NCBI RefSeq assembly: GCF_016744155.1
Contig: NZ_JADGEW010000027.1
Coordinates: forward strand, 1-58,197
Length of the DNA: 58,197 nt
Reading direction: 5' to 3'
DNA from: Amphritea sp.
Lineage (GTDB): Bacteria > Pseudomonadota > Gammaproteobacteria > Pseudomonadales > Balneatricaceae
Positions within the stretch are counted from its first letter, which is position 1. The number at the start of each line of letters is the position of its first letter. Shown here one piece after another: positions 45,504-55,365 of the stretch. Position numbers and translations under genes: made by a program. The notes below the pieces were generated by a model that saw nothing but the letters and a program-made list of their open reading frames with translations, was not told the DNA's origin and searched no databases.

Positions 45504-47618
45504 GTGAACAGAACGGCGGTTTACAATAACGTACGGGACATGGGTAAAGGGAATCTGGGTATTCCTTTTCTGCTCTTGCTTGTGCTGGGCATGGTTACGC
45601 TGCCTATGCCGCCATTCCTCCTTGATACTTTGTTTACCTTTAATATAGCGCTTTCTATAGTTGTCTTGTTGGTGTGTGTCTATTCGATGCGTCCTTTGGA
45701 CTTCGCAGTTTTTCCTACGATTCTTCTGATTACGACTTTAATGCGTCTGGCGCTGAACGTTGCCTCTACCCGAATAGTGCTTCTTCATGGCCATGAGGGC
45801 GGAGATGCGGCAGGTAAGGTGATCGAGGCGTTCGGTGAAGTGGTGATTGGTGGTAACTATGTTGTGGGTCTGGTGGTATTCCTGATTCTGGTGATCATCA
45901 ACTTTGTTGTTGTAACTAAGGGTGCAGGCCGTATATCTGAAGTTAGTGCCCGCTTTACCTTGGATGCGATGCCGGGTAAGCAGATGGCGATTGATGCGGA
46001 TCTTAATGCGGGTTTGATAAGCCAGGAAGATGCCAAACTTCGGCGTCAGGAAGTGACCCAGGAAGCTGATTTTTACGGTTCTATGGATGGTGCTAGTAAG
46101 TTTGTCCGGGGTGATGCTGTTGCCGGGATACTGATCTTGGTAATTAATATTCTCGGTGGTCTCGGGATAGGTATGCTCCAGCATGATCTCTCCTTTGATC
46201 TGGCGGCTCGTTACTATTCGTTACTGACTATTGGTGATGGGCTGGTTGCTCAGATCCCATCGCTGCTGCTTTCCACTGCCGCAGCGATTATGGTGACCCG
46301 GGTGAACTCATCTCAGGATATGGGTAAGCAGGTTATCAGTCAGCTGTTTGGTTCTCCTAAGGCGTTGGCTGTTGCTGCAGCAATTCTGTTTATCATGGGT
46401 TCCCTGCCAGGAATGCCGCATGTCGCTTTTTTATCTTTGGCAATCGTCGCTGGTTTCGGAGCGTATTTTATTCAACAGCGCAATGTGGAGGCTGAGGCCA
46501 AAGCGGCAGAAGAGGCTCCGCAACAGCCTAAACAGTCCGAAGCCGATCAGGACGTGAAAGAGCTGGATTGGGATGATGTGATGCCGGTGGATATGATCGG
46601 CCTTGAGGTCGGCTATCGGCTGATCCCTATGGTAGATAAGCTGCAGGGAGGGCAGTTGCTGAGTCGCATTAAAGGTGTGCGTAAAAAACTGTCTCAGGAT
46701 CTTGGTTTTCTGGTTCCTTCGGTGCATATAAGGGATAACCTGGACCTGATGCCGGGCGCGTACCGAATTACATTAATGGGGGTTTCTGTCGGGGAATCCG
46801 AAGTCTACCCTGATAGAGAATTGGCTATAAATCCAGGGCAGGTATTTGGGTCTCTCAAAGGAATAGAGGTTAAAGACCCTGCCTTTGGTCTTGATGCTGT
46901 GTGGATTGAGCAAAGTCAAAAAGAGCAGGCGCAGACCCTCGGTTACACGGTTGTGGATGCCGGTACAGTAGTGGCAACGCACCTCAATCAGATCTTACAG
47001 GCACACTCCCATGAGTTAATGGGGCATGATGAAGTACAGAAATTATTGGATATGTTGGCAAAAACGTCCCCAAAACTGGTAGAAGAGTTGATACCAGGAC
47101 GCCTTTCTGTGAGTACACTATTGAAAGTGCTGCAGAATTTGTTAATGGAGCAGGTGCCGGTACGAGATTTTAGAACGATCACAGAGGCATTGGCGGAGGC
47201 TGTAGCCCGTACTCAGGACCCTCAAGGGCTGACAGCGGCTGTGCGTATTTCACTTTCAAGGATGATTGTTCAGAATATTGTTGGTAGTGATGATGATTTG
47301 CCTGTGATTACGCTTGACCCGCAGCTGGAACAGTTGCTTTTGGGGTCGGTGCAGCAGGGTGAGAGTGGTGATGGTCTGGTGATTGAGCCAACAATGGCTG
47401 AGCGATTACAGAGCTCTCTTGCTGGTGTGGCTCAGCAGCAGGAAATTGCAGGGCGAGCATCTATATTGCTGGTGGCGGCGCCAATTAGACCGCTATTGGC
47501 TAAATTTGTACGTTATGGAGAGAATCAGATCAGCGTTCTCTCCTATCAGGAAATTCCTGAAAATAAGCGGGTTACGATTATTGCTACAGTGGGTGGCCAG
47601 GGTCAGGCCGGTGCCTGA
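45504..47618 (+). CDS. flhA: Flagellar export gate protein FlhA
   Basis: FlhA is the proton-driven export engine and docking platform for chaperone-substrate complexes. The 704-residue product has about eight N-terminal membrane segments, the FHIPEP signature (TLMRLALNVASTRIVLL) and a large cytoplasmic domain after an acidic linker (about 335-360). The start is GTG; the sequence NRTAVYNNVRDMGKGNLG resembles the Pseudomonas N-terminus, whereas the next ATG (45540) would truncate it. A GGGG ribosome site lies just upstream. Confidence 0.97.
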   Translation: MNRTAVYNNVRDMGKGNLGIPFLLLLVLGMVTLPMPPFLLDTLFTFNIALSIVVLLVCVYSMRPLDFAVFPTILLITTLMRLALNVASTRIVLLHGHEGGDAAGKVIEAFGEVVIGGNYVVGLVVFLILVIINFVVVTKGAGRISEVSARFTLDAMPGKQMAIDADLNAGLISQEDAKLRRQEVTQEADFYGSMDGASKFVRGDAVAGILILVINILGGLGIGMLQHDLSFDLAARYYSLLTIGDGLVAQIPSLLLSTAAAIMVTRVNSSQDMGKQVISQLFGSPKALAVAAAILFIMGSLPGMPHVAFLSLAIVAGFGAYFIQQRNVEAEAKAAEEAPQQPKQSEADQDVKELDWDDVMPVDMIGLEVGYRLIPMVDKLQGGQLLSRIKGVRKKLSQDLGFLVPSVHIRDNLDLMPGAYRITLMGVSVGESEVYPDRELAINPGQVFGSLKGIEVKDPAFGLDAVWIEQSQKEQAQTLGYTVVDAGTVVATHLNQILQAHSHELMGHDEVQKLLDMLAKTSPKLVEELIPGRLSVSTLLKVLQNLLMEQVPVRDFRTITEALAEAVARTQDPQGLTAAVRISLSRMIVQNIVGSDDDLPVITLDPQLEQLLLGSVQQGESGDGLVIEPTMAERLQSSLAGVAQQQEIAGRASILLVAAPIRPLLAKFVRYGENQISVLSYQEIPENKRVTIIATVGGQGQAGA

Positions 47619-47641
47619 TCAGGTAATTAATAGAGACAGTT

Positions 47642-49168
47642 ATGAAAGTTAAACGCTTTTTTGCTCCGGATATGAGACAGGCGATGCAGCGGGTCAGGGA
47701 TGAAATTGGTCCCGACGCTGTAATTGTCTCTAATCATCGCGTTGCTGGTGGTGTGGAAGTCGTGGCTGCCCATGAGCATGAGTATGAAGCGGCTCAGCAG
47801 GAATTTAAGCGTAAGAGGGCTGCGGAAAGCTCCAGAAAGCAACAGGGAAAGCTGAAGAGTAATCTTGCTGAAGAGTTACGTAAAGCTCAGGCACGGATCG
47901 CGACAGCTCAGGATGGCGGCGCTGAGCCTCGCCAGAAAAATCGTCAAATGGACGGTGATGATGAAGAACTGAATGATATTCTCGATACGCTCAAGAAACG
48001 TCAACGTGGCCGGGCTTATCAGGCTCCACGAGTAGAAACTTCTGATGATAAAGTGACTCGGCCCCGCTTAGATCCTACACGGCAAGAGCGCCAAGTGACG
48101 CCGCCTGCTGAGTCGATTCATCAGGGAGTTGATGACGAACGTGAAGTTATTCAATCACTGAAACAGGAAATTGACTCTCTAAAGGGTATCTTGAATCAGC
48201 CTAAGTCGACACATCAGAGTTCAATAGAGCCAAAAGCAGTACCTGACCCTGTAAGAAGCGCTAATGTGGCGTCAGCGACAAAACCCGTTGCGCCGCGTAA
48301 AGAGCGTCCCCGTCATGAGCTGGCCGATTCATCAGTAGTAAAAATTGAGCGAAGGCTTGAGAGAATCGGTTTGGGGTCTCAGATTAGTCGTCAATTATCA
48401 GCGACTGTCGGAGATGATGATGCCCTGGATGATGCTTGGCGCTCCGCATTAACCCGTTTCAGTGACAATATCCCAGTGATGGGAGAAGATTTTATCGAAC
48501 GGGGGGGCATGATCGCTTTTGTTGGGCCTACTGGAGTGGGGAAAACAACGACTATCGGTAAGTTGGCAGCGCGTTATGTGTTAAAACACGGCAGTTCTAG
48601 TGTGGCCCTGGTTACTACGGATTCGTTTCGTATAGCTGCGCATGAGCAGTTACTTACCTTTGGTCGAATCTTGGATGTTCCGGTGCGGGTTGTGGATGAG
48701 AATAATCCACTGGAGGAAGTTTTGACTTCCCTTCGAGGTAAGCGGTTAGTGTTAATAGATACAGCAGGTATGAGTGCTCATGAGCCTCATACCCAGGCGC
48801 AGCTCAGTATGCTGGATGAAGTAACGGTCCGGATGAAAAAATTGTTGGTGCTATCTTGTTCCAGTCAGCGTCATGTTATTGAAAGTGCTTATGAAACTTA
48901 TGCGCCGTTGGGGCTGCATGGTTGTGTATTAAGTAAGTTGGATGAATCAGGTAATCTTGGCGAAGCGCTTGATCTGGTAATGGAGAATGGTCTGTCTGTG
49001 AGCTATGTGACAGATGGGCAGCGAGTGCCAGATGATATTGATGTGGCACACAAGAAAGATCTGGTGAGCCGGGCGGTTATAACCGCGCAAAAAGCGAGTC
49101 GTAGTCATCGTGTCTTTAATGAGCACAAGCAGGAAAGGCTGGCCCGTGATGAGCATTGGGAGAACTGA
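47642..49168 (+). CDS. flhF: FlhF, SRP-type GTPase for polar flagellum placement
   Basis: FlhF recruits the first flagellar components to the cell pole. The 508-residue protein has the N-terminal B domain (VKRFFAPDMRQAMQRVRDEI), a long charged linker, an N domain and an SRP-like GTPase G domain: G1 FVGPTGVGKTTTIGKLAARY, G2/G3 TTDSFRIAAHEQL and VLIDTAGM, G4-like LSKLDE. It follows flhA by 23 bases and precedes its partner fleN. Confidence 0.97.
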   Translation: MKVKRFFAPDMRQAMQRVRDEIGPDAVIVSNHRVAGGVEVVAAHEHEYEAAQQEFKRKRAAESSRKQQGKLKSNLAEELRKAQARIATAQDGGAEPRQKNRQMDGDDEELNDILDTLKKRQRGRAYQAPRVETSDDKVTRPRLDPTRQERQVTPPAESIHQGVDDEREVIQSLKQEIDSLKGILNQPKSTHQSSIEPKAVPDPVRSANVASATKPVAPRKERPRHELADSSVVKIERRLERIGLGSQISRQLSATVGDDDALDDAWRSALTRFSDNIPVMGEDFIERGGMIAFVGPTGVGKTTTIGKLAARYVLKHGSSSVALVTTDSFRIAAHEQLLTFGRILDVPVRVVDENNPLEEVLTSLRGKRLVLIDTAGMSAHEPHTQAQLSMLDEVTVRMKKLLVLSCSSQRHVIESAYETYAPLGLHGCVLSKLDESGNLGEALDLVMENGLSVSYVTDGQRVPDDIDVAHKKDLVSRAVITAQKASRSHRVFNEHKQERLARDEHWEN

Positions 49169-49230
49169 GTTGCTAACAAAGCAGATAACAGAGATTGAGT
49201 GGCTACTTACTGCTGCGATGGATGGTCGGA

Positions 49231-50046
49231 ATGGGTAGTATCAGACCGGTGAAGGTCATAGCTGTCACTGGAGGTAAAGGCGGTGTTGGCAAAACCAATG
49301 TCTCTGTGAATATGAGTCTCGCTCTGGGGGAGATGGGGCATCGGGTGGTTCTGATGGATGCCGATCTGGGTCTGGCAAATGTAGATGTGTTGTTAGGGGT
49401 TAAAGCCAAGCGAGATATTTCAAATGTTCTGTCAGGTGAGTGTAGTCTTAAAGACCTTCTGATAGAGGTGGATACCAATGTCAGAATAGTTCCAGCCGCC
49501 TCTGGCACGCAGGAAATGACGTCTCTGAGTGTGCATGAACATTCTGAATTGATTCATGCATTCAGTGAAATCGCCGATGATCTTGATGTCTTGGTGATTG
49601 ATACCGCCGCCGGTATCTCGGATGCGGTTGTGAGTTTCGTCAAAGCCGCACAGGATGTAGTGGTTGTTGTTTGTGATGAACCGACTTCTATAACCGATGC
49701 TTATGCGTTGATGAAGTTGCTAAATCGGGATTATAAAATGACACGCTTCCGGGTGTTGGCGAATATGGTTCGCACTGAGCAGGAAGGTCGGAACATGTAT
49801 GGCAAGCTTCTGACAGTGACAGACAGGTTTCTTGATGTGACCCTTCAATACCTGGGGGCAATCCCTTATGATGAGTCAGTTAGAAAAGGGGTTAAGCAGC
49901 AACGTGCTGTTTTAAAAGCGTTTCCGAACAGTAAAGCGGCGTTGGCATATAAGCAGTTGGCAACTAAGGTGGATGCCTGGCCAGTGCCCTCTAATCCTCG
50001 GGGGCATCTTGAATTTTTTGTCGAACGTTTGGTAAGTGGCGCCTGA
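49231..50046 (+). CDS. fleN: FleN (FlhG), MinD-like flagellar number regulator
   Basis: FleN is an ATPase that restrains FleQ and FlhF so that cells keep a set number of polar flagella. The 271-residue product has the deviant Walker A GGKGGVGKTN, switch regions DADLGLANVDVLLG and VIDTAAGI, and the family tail NPRGHLEFFVERL. The open frame extends to 49195, with further ATGs at 49222 and 49231; I chose 49231 because it gives the Pseudomonas-like start MGSIRPVKVIAV. The ribosome site does not settle the choice. Confidence 0.95.
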   Translation: MGSIRPVKVIAVTGGKGGVGKTNVSVNMSLALGEMGHRVVLMDADLGLANVDVLLGVKAKRDISNVLSGECSLKDLLIEVDTNVRIVPAASGTQEMTSLSVHEHSELIHAFSEIADDLDVLVIDTAAGISDAVVSFVKAAQDVVVVVCDEPTSITDAYALMKLLNRDYKMTRFRVLANMVRTEQEGRNMYGKLLTVTDRFLDVTLQYLGAIPYDESVRKGVKQQRAVLKAFPNSKAALAYKQLATKVDAWPVPSNPRGHLEFFVERLVSGA

Positions 50047-50071
50047 ACAACCGGAGTGCAGAGTATTCTCT

Positions 50072-50782
50072 ATGTATAATCAGCTTCAGTTTCGCTCAAG
50101 TCAGGAAATTATTGAGCAACATAGCACTTTGGTAAAACGAATTGCTCATCACCTGCTGGCCCGGCTGCCGAACACTGTCGTGCTGGAAGACCTGATTCAG
50201 GCGGGGATGGTTGGTTTGTTGGAGGCGGCAAAAAAATATGACGCCAGCAAAGGGGCCAGCTTTGAAACATATGCGGGTATCCGTATCCGTGGCTCTATCA
50301 TCGATGAGGTGCGTCGTGGAGACTGGACACCGCGTTCAGTCCACCGCAATGGTCGTCGGGTTGCTGAAGCTGTTCAGGTAATCGAAGCGCGTACCGGCCG
50401 TGATGCCCAAGATGGGGAGGTTGCTGCTGAGCTTAATATCACTGTGACCGAATATCATGCATTATTAAAAGATTCAGCTGAGAGTCGTCTGTTTAGCTTT
50501 GATAAACTTACCGGGCCTCAGGATGAAGGGCCAGGAGAAACTATTGCTAGCAGTGCTCCCGATCCTTCCGAACAGTTTGAGCAGGAAGATTTTGTTAAGG
50601 CAATCGCCCATGAAATTAAAGGCTTGCCGGAAAGAGAAAAGTTGGTGTTGTCTCTGTATTACGATCAGGAACTCAATCTGAAAGAGATTGGCAAAGTGAT
50701 TGGTGTCAGTGAGTCCAGGGTTAGTCAGATACATAGTCAGGCGGCACTACGTTTACGTAGTCGTTTAAAAGAGTGGCGGTAA
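50072..50782 (+). CDS. fliA: Sigma28 factor FliA
   Basis: FliA is the flagellar sigma factor for class IV genes such as fliC. The 236-residue protein has sigma region 2 (LEDLIQAGMVGLLEAAKKYD, then FETYAGIRIRGSIIDEVRR), region 3 and region 4 (GLPEREKLVLSLYYDQELNL, GVSESRVSQIHSQAALRLRS). The ATG at 50072 gives normal length; the upstream frame overlaps the end of fleN. The target promoter is visible upstream of fliC. The gene order fleN-fliA-cheY is typical. Confidence 0.97.
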   Translation: MYNQLQFRSSQEIIEQHSTLVKRIAHHLLARLPNTVVLEDLIQAGMVGLLEAAKKYDASKGASFETYAGIRIRGSIIDEVRRGDWTPRSVHRNGRRVAEAVQVIEARTGRDAQDGEVAAELNITVTEYHALLKDSAESRLFSFDKLTGPQDEGPGETIASSAPDPSEQFEQEDFVKAIAHEIKGLPEREKLVLSLYYDQELNLKEIGKVIGVSESRVSQIHSQAALRLRSRLKEWR

Positions 50783-50847
50783 AGATACTGAGGTGTATGC
50801 CTACGTTCTGAGTCCGTCGTATAGAGTTTGTGTTAGGAGGGATTGTC

Positions 50848-51234
50848 TTGAATAAAGACATGAAAATTCTGGTAGTAGATGATTTCTCAACGATGCGGCG
50901 GATTATCAAAAATCTGTTACGTGATCTTGGTTTTACTAATATTGTTGAGGCCGATGACGGCGCAACAGCGTTGCCTATTCTGAAGTCTGGTGGCGTTGAT
51001 TTTCTAGTGACTGACTGGAATATGCCGAAGATGACCGGTCTGGATCTTTTGAAGCACGTCCGGGCTGATCCAGAGCTGCGACAGATTCCAATCCTAATGG
51101 TGACAGCAGAAGCTAAACGCGAACAGATCATTGCGGCAGCTCAGGCAGGTGTTAATGGCTATATTATCAAGCCCTTTACTGCGGGTGTGCTGAAGGAAAA
51201 AATCGATAAGATATTTGAACGTCTACAGGGCTAG
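50848..51234 (+). CDS. cheY: Chemotaxis response regulator CheY
   Basis: CheY-P binds FliM and reverses the motor. The 128-residue receiver has the acidic pair D11/D12 ([12 protein letters not shown]), phospho-Asp56 ([11 protein letters not shown]), switch Thr (MVTAEAKRE) and Lys in [12 protein letters not shown] at 50848 is spaced seven bases from GGAGG, giving [10 protein letters not shown]; the ATG at 50860 begins MKILVV as in Pseudomonas but lies 19 bases from the ribosome site. The TTG start is preferred. Confidence 0.95.
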   Translation: MNKDMKILVVDDFSTMRRIIKNLLRDLGFTNIVEADDGATALPILKSGGVDFLVTDWNMPKMTGLDLLKHVRADPELRQIPILMVTAEAKREQIIAAAQAGVNGYIIKPFTAGVLKEKIDKIFERLQG

Positions 51235-51243
51235 GAGGCGCTC

Positions 51244-52065
51244 ATGTCTGATATAGATGATATTCAGGATCAACGTCGTTTTGAGTTAGAGTTGCAAACG
51301 CGTGCGGAGGAGTTGGTCGAGCTGCTGAAGCAGGGTGACATACCTCAGGCGATGCAGTTAGTTCAACAATTAAACGAATTGAGACATCAGGCGCTTTACC
51401 ACGAAGTGGGGAAGCTTACTCGAGCTGTTCATGATGCAATCGTTGGCTTTACTGATGATGTTAGTAGTACCGAGTTATTACAAGATTCCAAGCATCATAT
51501 AGCGTCTATATCTGATGCCAGTGATCGTCTTTCTTACGTGATTGAACTGACAGAAAGTAATGCGCATAAGACTATCGACCAGGTTGATGAGTCGTTACGG
51601 TTGGTTGAACAGCTTCAACAGGGTTTTTTACACCGTAAGCAGTTGCTTGAAAAATTATCGGTATTGAAAAGTGAAAAGCCAGAGCTTGCCGATTTACATC
51701 AACAGCTTTGTGATTACGCAGAAGACCACTCAGGTGCGTTAGTCGATCTTAAAGAGCGTCTGACATCGATTATGTTAGCTCAGGAATATCAAGATATTAC
51801 CGGACAGTTGATTAAACGAGTGATTCAGCTGGTTACGGATATTGAAGATGAGTTAGTGGGTCTGATGGAAGTGGCATCGCGTGTTAATAGTCTTGGTGCT
51901 TTATCACCGGACTTACAAAGCGAATCACCTAAAGAGAACGAGAAAGAGAAACAGAAGCCGTCTGGAATAGAAGCTGAAGGTCCGCAAATGGCTGGCCGTA
52001 ACAAAACTGAGGTCGCGTCCTGTCAGGATGATGTTGATGATCTCCTCTCCAGTCTAGGCTTTTAA
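51244..52065 (+). CDS. cheZ: CheY-P phosphatase CheZ
   Basis: CheZ removes phosphate from CheY-P. The 273-residue protein is a long helical hairpin with the active-site Gln in the conserved LAQEYQDITGQLIKRVI segment, a Lys/Glu/Pro-rich linker, and the C-terminal CheY-docking peptide DDVDDLLSSLGF. An AGGAGG ribosome site precedes the ATG, nine bases after cheY. Confidence 0.97.
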   Translation: MSDIDDIQDQRRFELELQTRAEELVELLKQGDIPQAMQLVQQLNELRHQALYHEVGKLTRAVHDAIVGFTDDVSSTELLQDSKHHIASISDASDRLSYVIELTESNAHKTIDQVDESLRLVEQLQQGFLHRKQLLEKLSVLKSEKPELADLHQQLCDYAEDHSGALVDLKERLTSIMLAQEYQDITGQLIKRVIQLVTDIEDELVGLMEVASRVNSLGALSPDLQSESPKENEKEKQKPSGIEAEGPQMAGRNKTEVASCQDDVDDLLSSLGF

Positions 52066-52077
52066 CGGGTATATCGT

Positions 52078-54237
52078 ATGTCCTTAGATGTTGATCAGGA
52101 AATTCTTGAAGATTTTTTAGTGGAAGCTGGAGAGATTTTAGAGCTGCTCTCGGAACAGTTGGTTGATCTCGAACAACATCCTGATGACAGAGAGTTGCTG
52201 AATGCAATTTTTCGGGGTTTTCACACCGTTAAAGGTGGCGCAGGATTTTTGCAGCTCGATCCGATGGTCGATTGTTGTCATAGCGCCGAAAACCTTTTCG
52301 ACCAGTTACGCAATGACGCATTGAAAGTTTCGCAAGGGCTTATGGATCTTGTGCTTCAGGCACTGGATAGCGTTAACGCAATGTTTGAAGCTGTGCGTCA
52401 AGGGGATTATCCTGATGCTGCCGATCCTCAGCTGCTGTCGGGCCTGAATGCAATGGCTTTGGGGCAGGTAGCTGCATCAGCTCCCGTGGCCTCTCCCCAA
52501 CCGGTAGCTTCACAGCAAACAGAAGCTGCAGTCAGTGCAGAGTTTGACCAATTAGTAGCAGACCTTGGGGGCGAAGAAGTCTCCCAGCCTGCAGCGTCAG
52601 TCATATCAAATGACCTGATTACAGAAGACGAGTTTGATGATCTGCTAGAGCAACTACACGGGCCTACTGGTGCTCCAGGTGTAACAGTGCAGCCATTGGT
52701 AACTATCGATTCAGACTTAATTACAGAGGATGAATTTGACAGCCTGCTGGATGAGCTCCATGGCCCCAGTGGCACACCTGGGCTTAATTCAGCTGTTGCC
52801 AGTTCTGCTGATGCTGAGTTTGATCAGCTCTTAGGTGGAGGTACTCCGTCAGTGGTGCAGGCTTCTTCTGGGGTCCCTGTTGATCTGATTACTGATGATG
52901 AGTTTGAGCATTTACTGGATGACCTTCAGGCAAGTGGGCAGGGAGCGTTTTCTTCGGATACCGCTTCTGCGCCTGTCCCAGCTCCAACCCCAATCCCAGT
53001 TCCAGTTGTTCCTGCAGAGCCGGTTAAGTCGAAAGCACCTGCTGCTCCTAAATCGCAGCAGGCAAAGCCGGTAGCGGAAAGTAATGTTCGGGTTGATACT
53101 CGCCTGCTTGATCAGATTATGAATATGGTCGGTGAGCTGGTGCTGGTTCGAAACAGACTGGTCAGATTAGGTGCTGAAAAGGATGATGGTGATCTGAGTA
53201 AGGCGCTTGGATCGTTGGATATGGTTACCGCAGATCTGCAGATGTCGGTTATGAAAACCCGAATGCAGCCGGTTAAGAAAGTCTTTGGACGCTTCCCGCG
53301 TCTGGTTCGTGATTTGTCTCGCCAGCTTAACAAAGAGGTTAATCTGGAATTGCGGGGAGAGGAAACTGATCTGGATAAAAACCTCGTAGAAGCATTGGCT
53401 GATCCTCTTATCCACCTAGTCCGTAATGCCATCGATCATGGTATTGAAGTGCCAGAAGTGCGCATCAGTAATGGTAAGCCTAGCCAGGGCCATGTGTTGC
53501 TCTCAGCAGAGCAGGAAGGGGATCATATCCTTCTGGTGATTGAGGACGATGGCGCGGGAATGGACCCTGAGAAGCTCCGGCAATTAGCGATTAAGCGGGG
53601 CATGCTTGATCCTGAAGCTGCGGGGCGTCTGAGTGATCATGAGTGTTATAACCTGATTTTTGCTGCCGGATTTTCTACAAAAGAACAGATCTCCGACGTT
53701 TCAGGGCGTGGCGTGGGTATGGATGTGGTGAAAACCAAGATTACCCAGCTAAACGGTAAATTGGATGTGGACTCCAACCTTGGGCTTGGGTCGCGTATTG
53801 AGATTCAGGTGCCTCTGACGTTGGCGATTATGCCGACCTTGATGGTGCTGCTAGAGGGGCAGGCGTTTGCCTTGCCGCTTGTGAATGTCAATGAGATCTT
53901 TAATCTTAATCTTACTCAGATCAATATGGTTGAAGGTCAACAGGTTATTATTGTTCGTGATAAGGCGATGCCTTTGTTTCATCTGAAGCGCTGGTTGTTG
54001 AAGGGGCATGAGAAAGAGCCTCTACCTGAAAATGGACATGTGGTAATCACAAATATCGGTAATATGCAGGTGGCGTTTGTTGTCGATCAATTAGTGGGTC
54101 AGGAAGAGGTGGTGATAAAGCCTCTGGGTTCCGTACTGCATGGTACTCCAGGTCTGTCTGGAGCAACGATTACCGGTGATGGAAAAATTGCACTCATTGT
54201 TGATATTCCTAGCTTGCTAAAGGCCTATGCTAGCTGA
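52078..54237 (+). CDS. cheA: Chemotaxis histidine kinase CheA
   Basis: CheA autophosphorylates in response to receptor arrays and passes phosphate to CheY and CheB. The 719-residue protein has the P1 Hpt domain (His49 in FHTVKGGAGF), a long low-complexity linker (about 135-335) with three DLITxDEFxxLL repeats, a dimerisation domain (RLLDQIMNMVGELVLVRNRL), the ATPase (HLVRNAIDHGIE; DDGAGMD; SGRGVGMDVV) and a CheW-like domain. No typical P2 domain is evident, as in Pseudomonas CheA. It is 12 bases after cheZ. Confidence 0.97.
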   Translation: MSLDVDQEILEDFLVEAGEILELLSEQLVDLEQHPDDRELLNAIFRGFHTVKGGAGFLQLDPMVDCCHSAENLFDQLRNDALKVSQGLMDLVLQALDSVNAMFEAVRQGDYPDAADPQLLSGLNAMALGQVAASAPVASPQPVASQQTEAAVSAEFDQLVADLGGEEVSQPAASVISNDLITEDEFDDLLEQLHGPTGAPGVTVQPLVTIDSDLITEDEFDSLLDELHGPSGTPGLNSAVASSADAEFDQLLGGGTPSVVQASSGVPVDLITDDEFEHLLDDLQASGQGAFSSDTASAPVPAPTPIPVPVVPAEPVKSKAPAAPKSQQAKPVAESNVRVDTRLLDQIMNMVGELVLVRNRLVRLGAEKDDGDLSKALGSLDMVTADLQMSVMKTRMQPVKKVFGRFPRLVRDLSRQLNKEVNLELRGEETDLDKNLVEALADPLIHLVRNAIDHGIEVPEVRISNGKPSQGHVLLSAEQEGDHILLVIEDDGAGMDPEKLRQLAIKRGMLDPEAAGRLSDHECYNLIFAAGFSTKEQISDVSGRGVGMDVVKTKITQLNGKLDVDSNLGLGSRIEIQVPLTLAIMPTLMVLLEGQAFALPLVNVNEIFNLNLTQINMVEGQQVIIVRDKAMPLFHLKRWLLKGHEKEPLPENGHVVITNIGNMQVAFVVDQLVGQEEVVIKPLGSVLHGTPGLSGATITGDGKIALIVDIPSLLKAYAS

Positions 54238-54273
54238 GCATCGTAACTATAGATTCAGATGCTGGAGAACTGT

Positions 54274-55365
54274 ATGACAGTTCGAGTTTTAGTTGTTGAT
54301 GACTCGGTTTTTTTTCGTAACCGAATCAGTCAGATGTTGGCTGCCCACCCTGATATTCAGGTGATTGATACGGCTAAGAATGGAAAAGAGGCTGTTGATA
54401 AAGTAAAACGGTTAAATCCTGATGTTGTCACCATGGATGTTGAAATGCCAGAGATGGACGGTATTACGGCGCTTAAACTGATAATGACTGAGAGCCCTTG
54501 CCAGGTGGTGATGCTTTCTTCGCTGACACAGCGTAGTGCCGCCGTGACTCTGGAAGCTCTGGCGCTGGGTGCTGTAGACTATATGGAAAAGGATGCCCGT
54601 GCCTGGGTGGCAGATTCTACAGCCATCGGTGTGACTCTGGTTGAAAAAGTTATCGCCTTGGGTCGGCAAAAGAGAGGTGCTAATCGCTCTGTTTTATCAA
54701 TCAAACCTGAAGTTAAACAAGCTTCTAGCCCCAGTAGCGCTAAGCAAATTGATATTGATAGCACTGAATTAGCCGATGCTCTACCAAAGGTGCCCGACTG
54801 TAAAATTGTCACTATAGGCTCTTCTACCGGTGGACCCGCTGCATTGCAGCATGTCCTTACTGGGTTGCCGGCAAGTTTTCCTGTGCCGATTCTATTGACC
54901 CAGCATATGCCTAAAGCTTTTACTTCTGTGTTTGCCCGTCGCCTTAATGATCTCTGTGCAATAGAAGTTAAAGAAGCTGAAGACGGTGATCAATTGCTAC
55001 CGGGGTGTGCCTACCTGGCACCTGGAGGGCAGCAGATGATTATCGACCCCGCTAATTCATCCAAGCTTATTATTCGTGAAAGTGATGAACGTATGACGTA
55101 TAAACCGAGTGTGGATCTGACTTTCGCCTCTGTAGCAAAAGGATATGGTTCGCGGGTTTTAGCCGTTGTTTTAACCGGTATGGGGGCGGATGGTTGTGAG
55201 GGTGCCAGAGTATTAAAAAAATCTGGAGCCTGTGTTTGGGCTCAGGATAAAGACAGTAGTACTATTTTTGGTATGCCAAAGGCTGTTATTACAGCTGAGC
55301 TGGCAGACGCCGTGCTTAATCTAGATAATATAAAACAGACGTTAACTCGCTGGGGACAACGATGA
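54274..55365 (+). CDS. cheB: Chemotaxis protein-glutamate methylesterase CheB
   Basis: CheB demethylates chemoreceptors for adaptation. The 363-residue protein has a receiver domain (phospho-Asp55 in VVTMDVEMPEMDG) and a methylesterase domain with the catalytic Ser (GSSTGGPAAL), His (LLTQHMPKAF) and Asp (LTGMGADG). The ATG at 54274 follows GGAG by seven bases; the earlier in-frame ATG at 54259 adds five residues. No cheR lies beside it in this window. It overlaps motC by four bases (ATGA). Confidence 0.96.
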   Translation: MTVRVLVVDDSVFFRNRISQMLAAHPDIQVIDTAKNGKEAVDKVKRLNPDVVTMDVEMPEMDGITALKLIMTESPCQVVMLSSLTQRSAAVTLEALALGAVDYMEKDARAWVADSTAIGVTLVEKVIALGRQKRGANRSVLSIKPEVKQASSPSSAKQIDIDSTELADALPKVPDCKIVTIGSSTGGPAALQHVLTGLPASFPVPILLTQHMPKAFTSVFARRLNDLCAIEVKEAEDGDQLLPGCAYLAPGGQQMIIDPANSSKLIIRESDERMTYKPSVDLTFASVAKGYGSRVLAVVLTGMGADGCEGARVLKKSGACVWAQDKDSSTIFGMPKAVITAELADAVLNLDNIKQTLTRWGQR

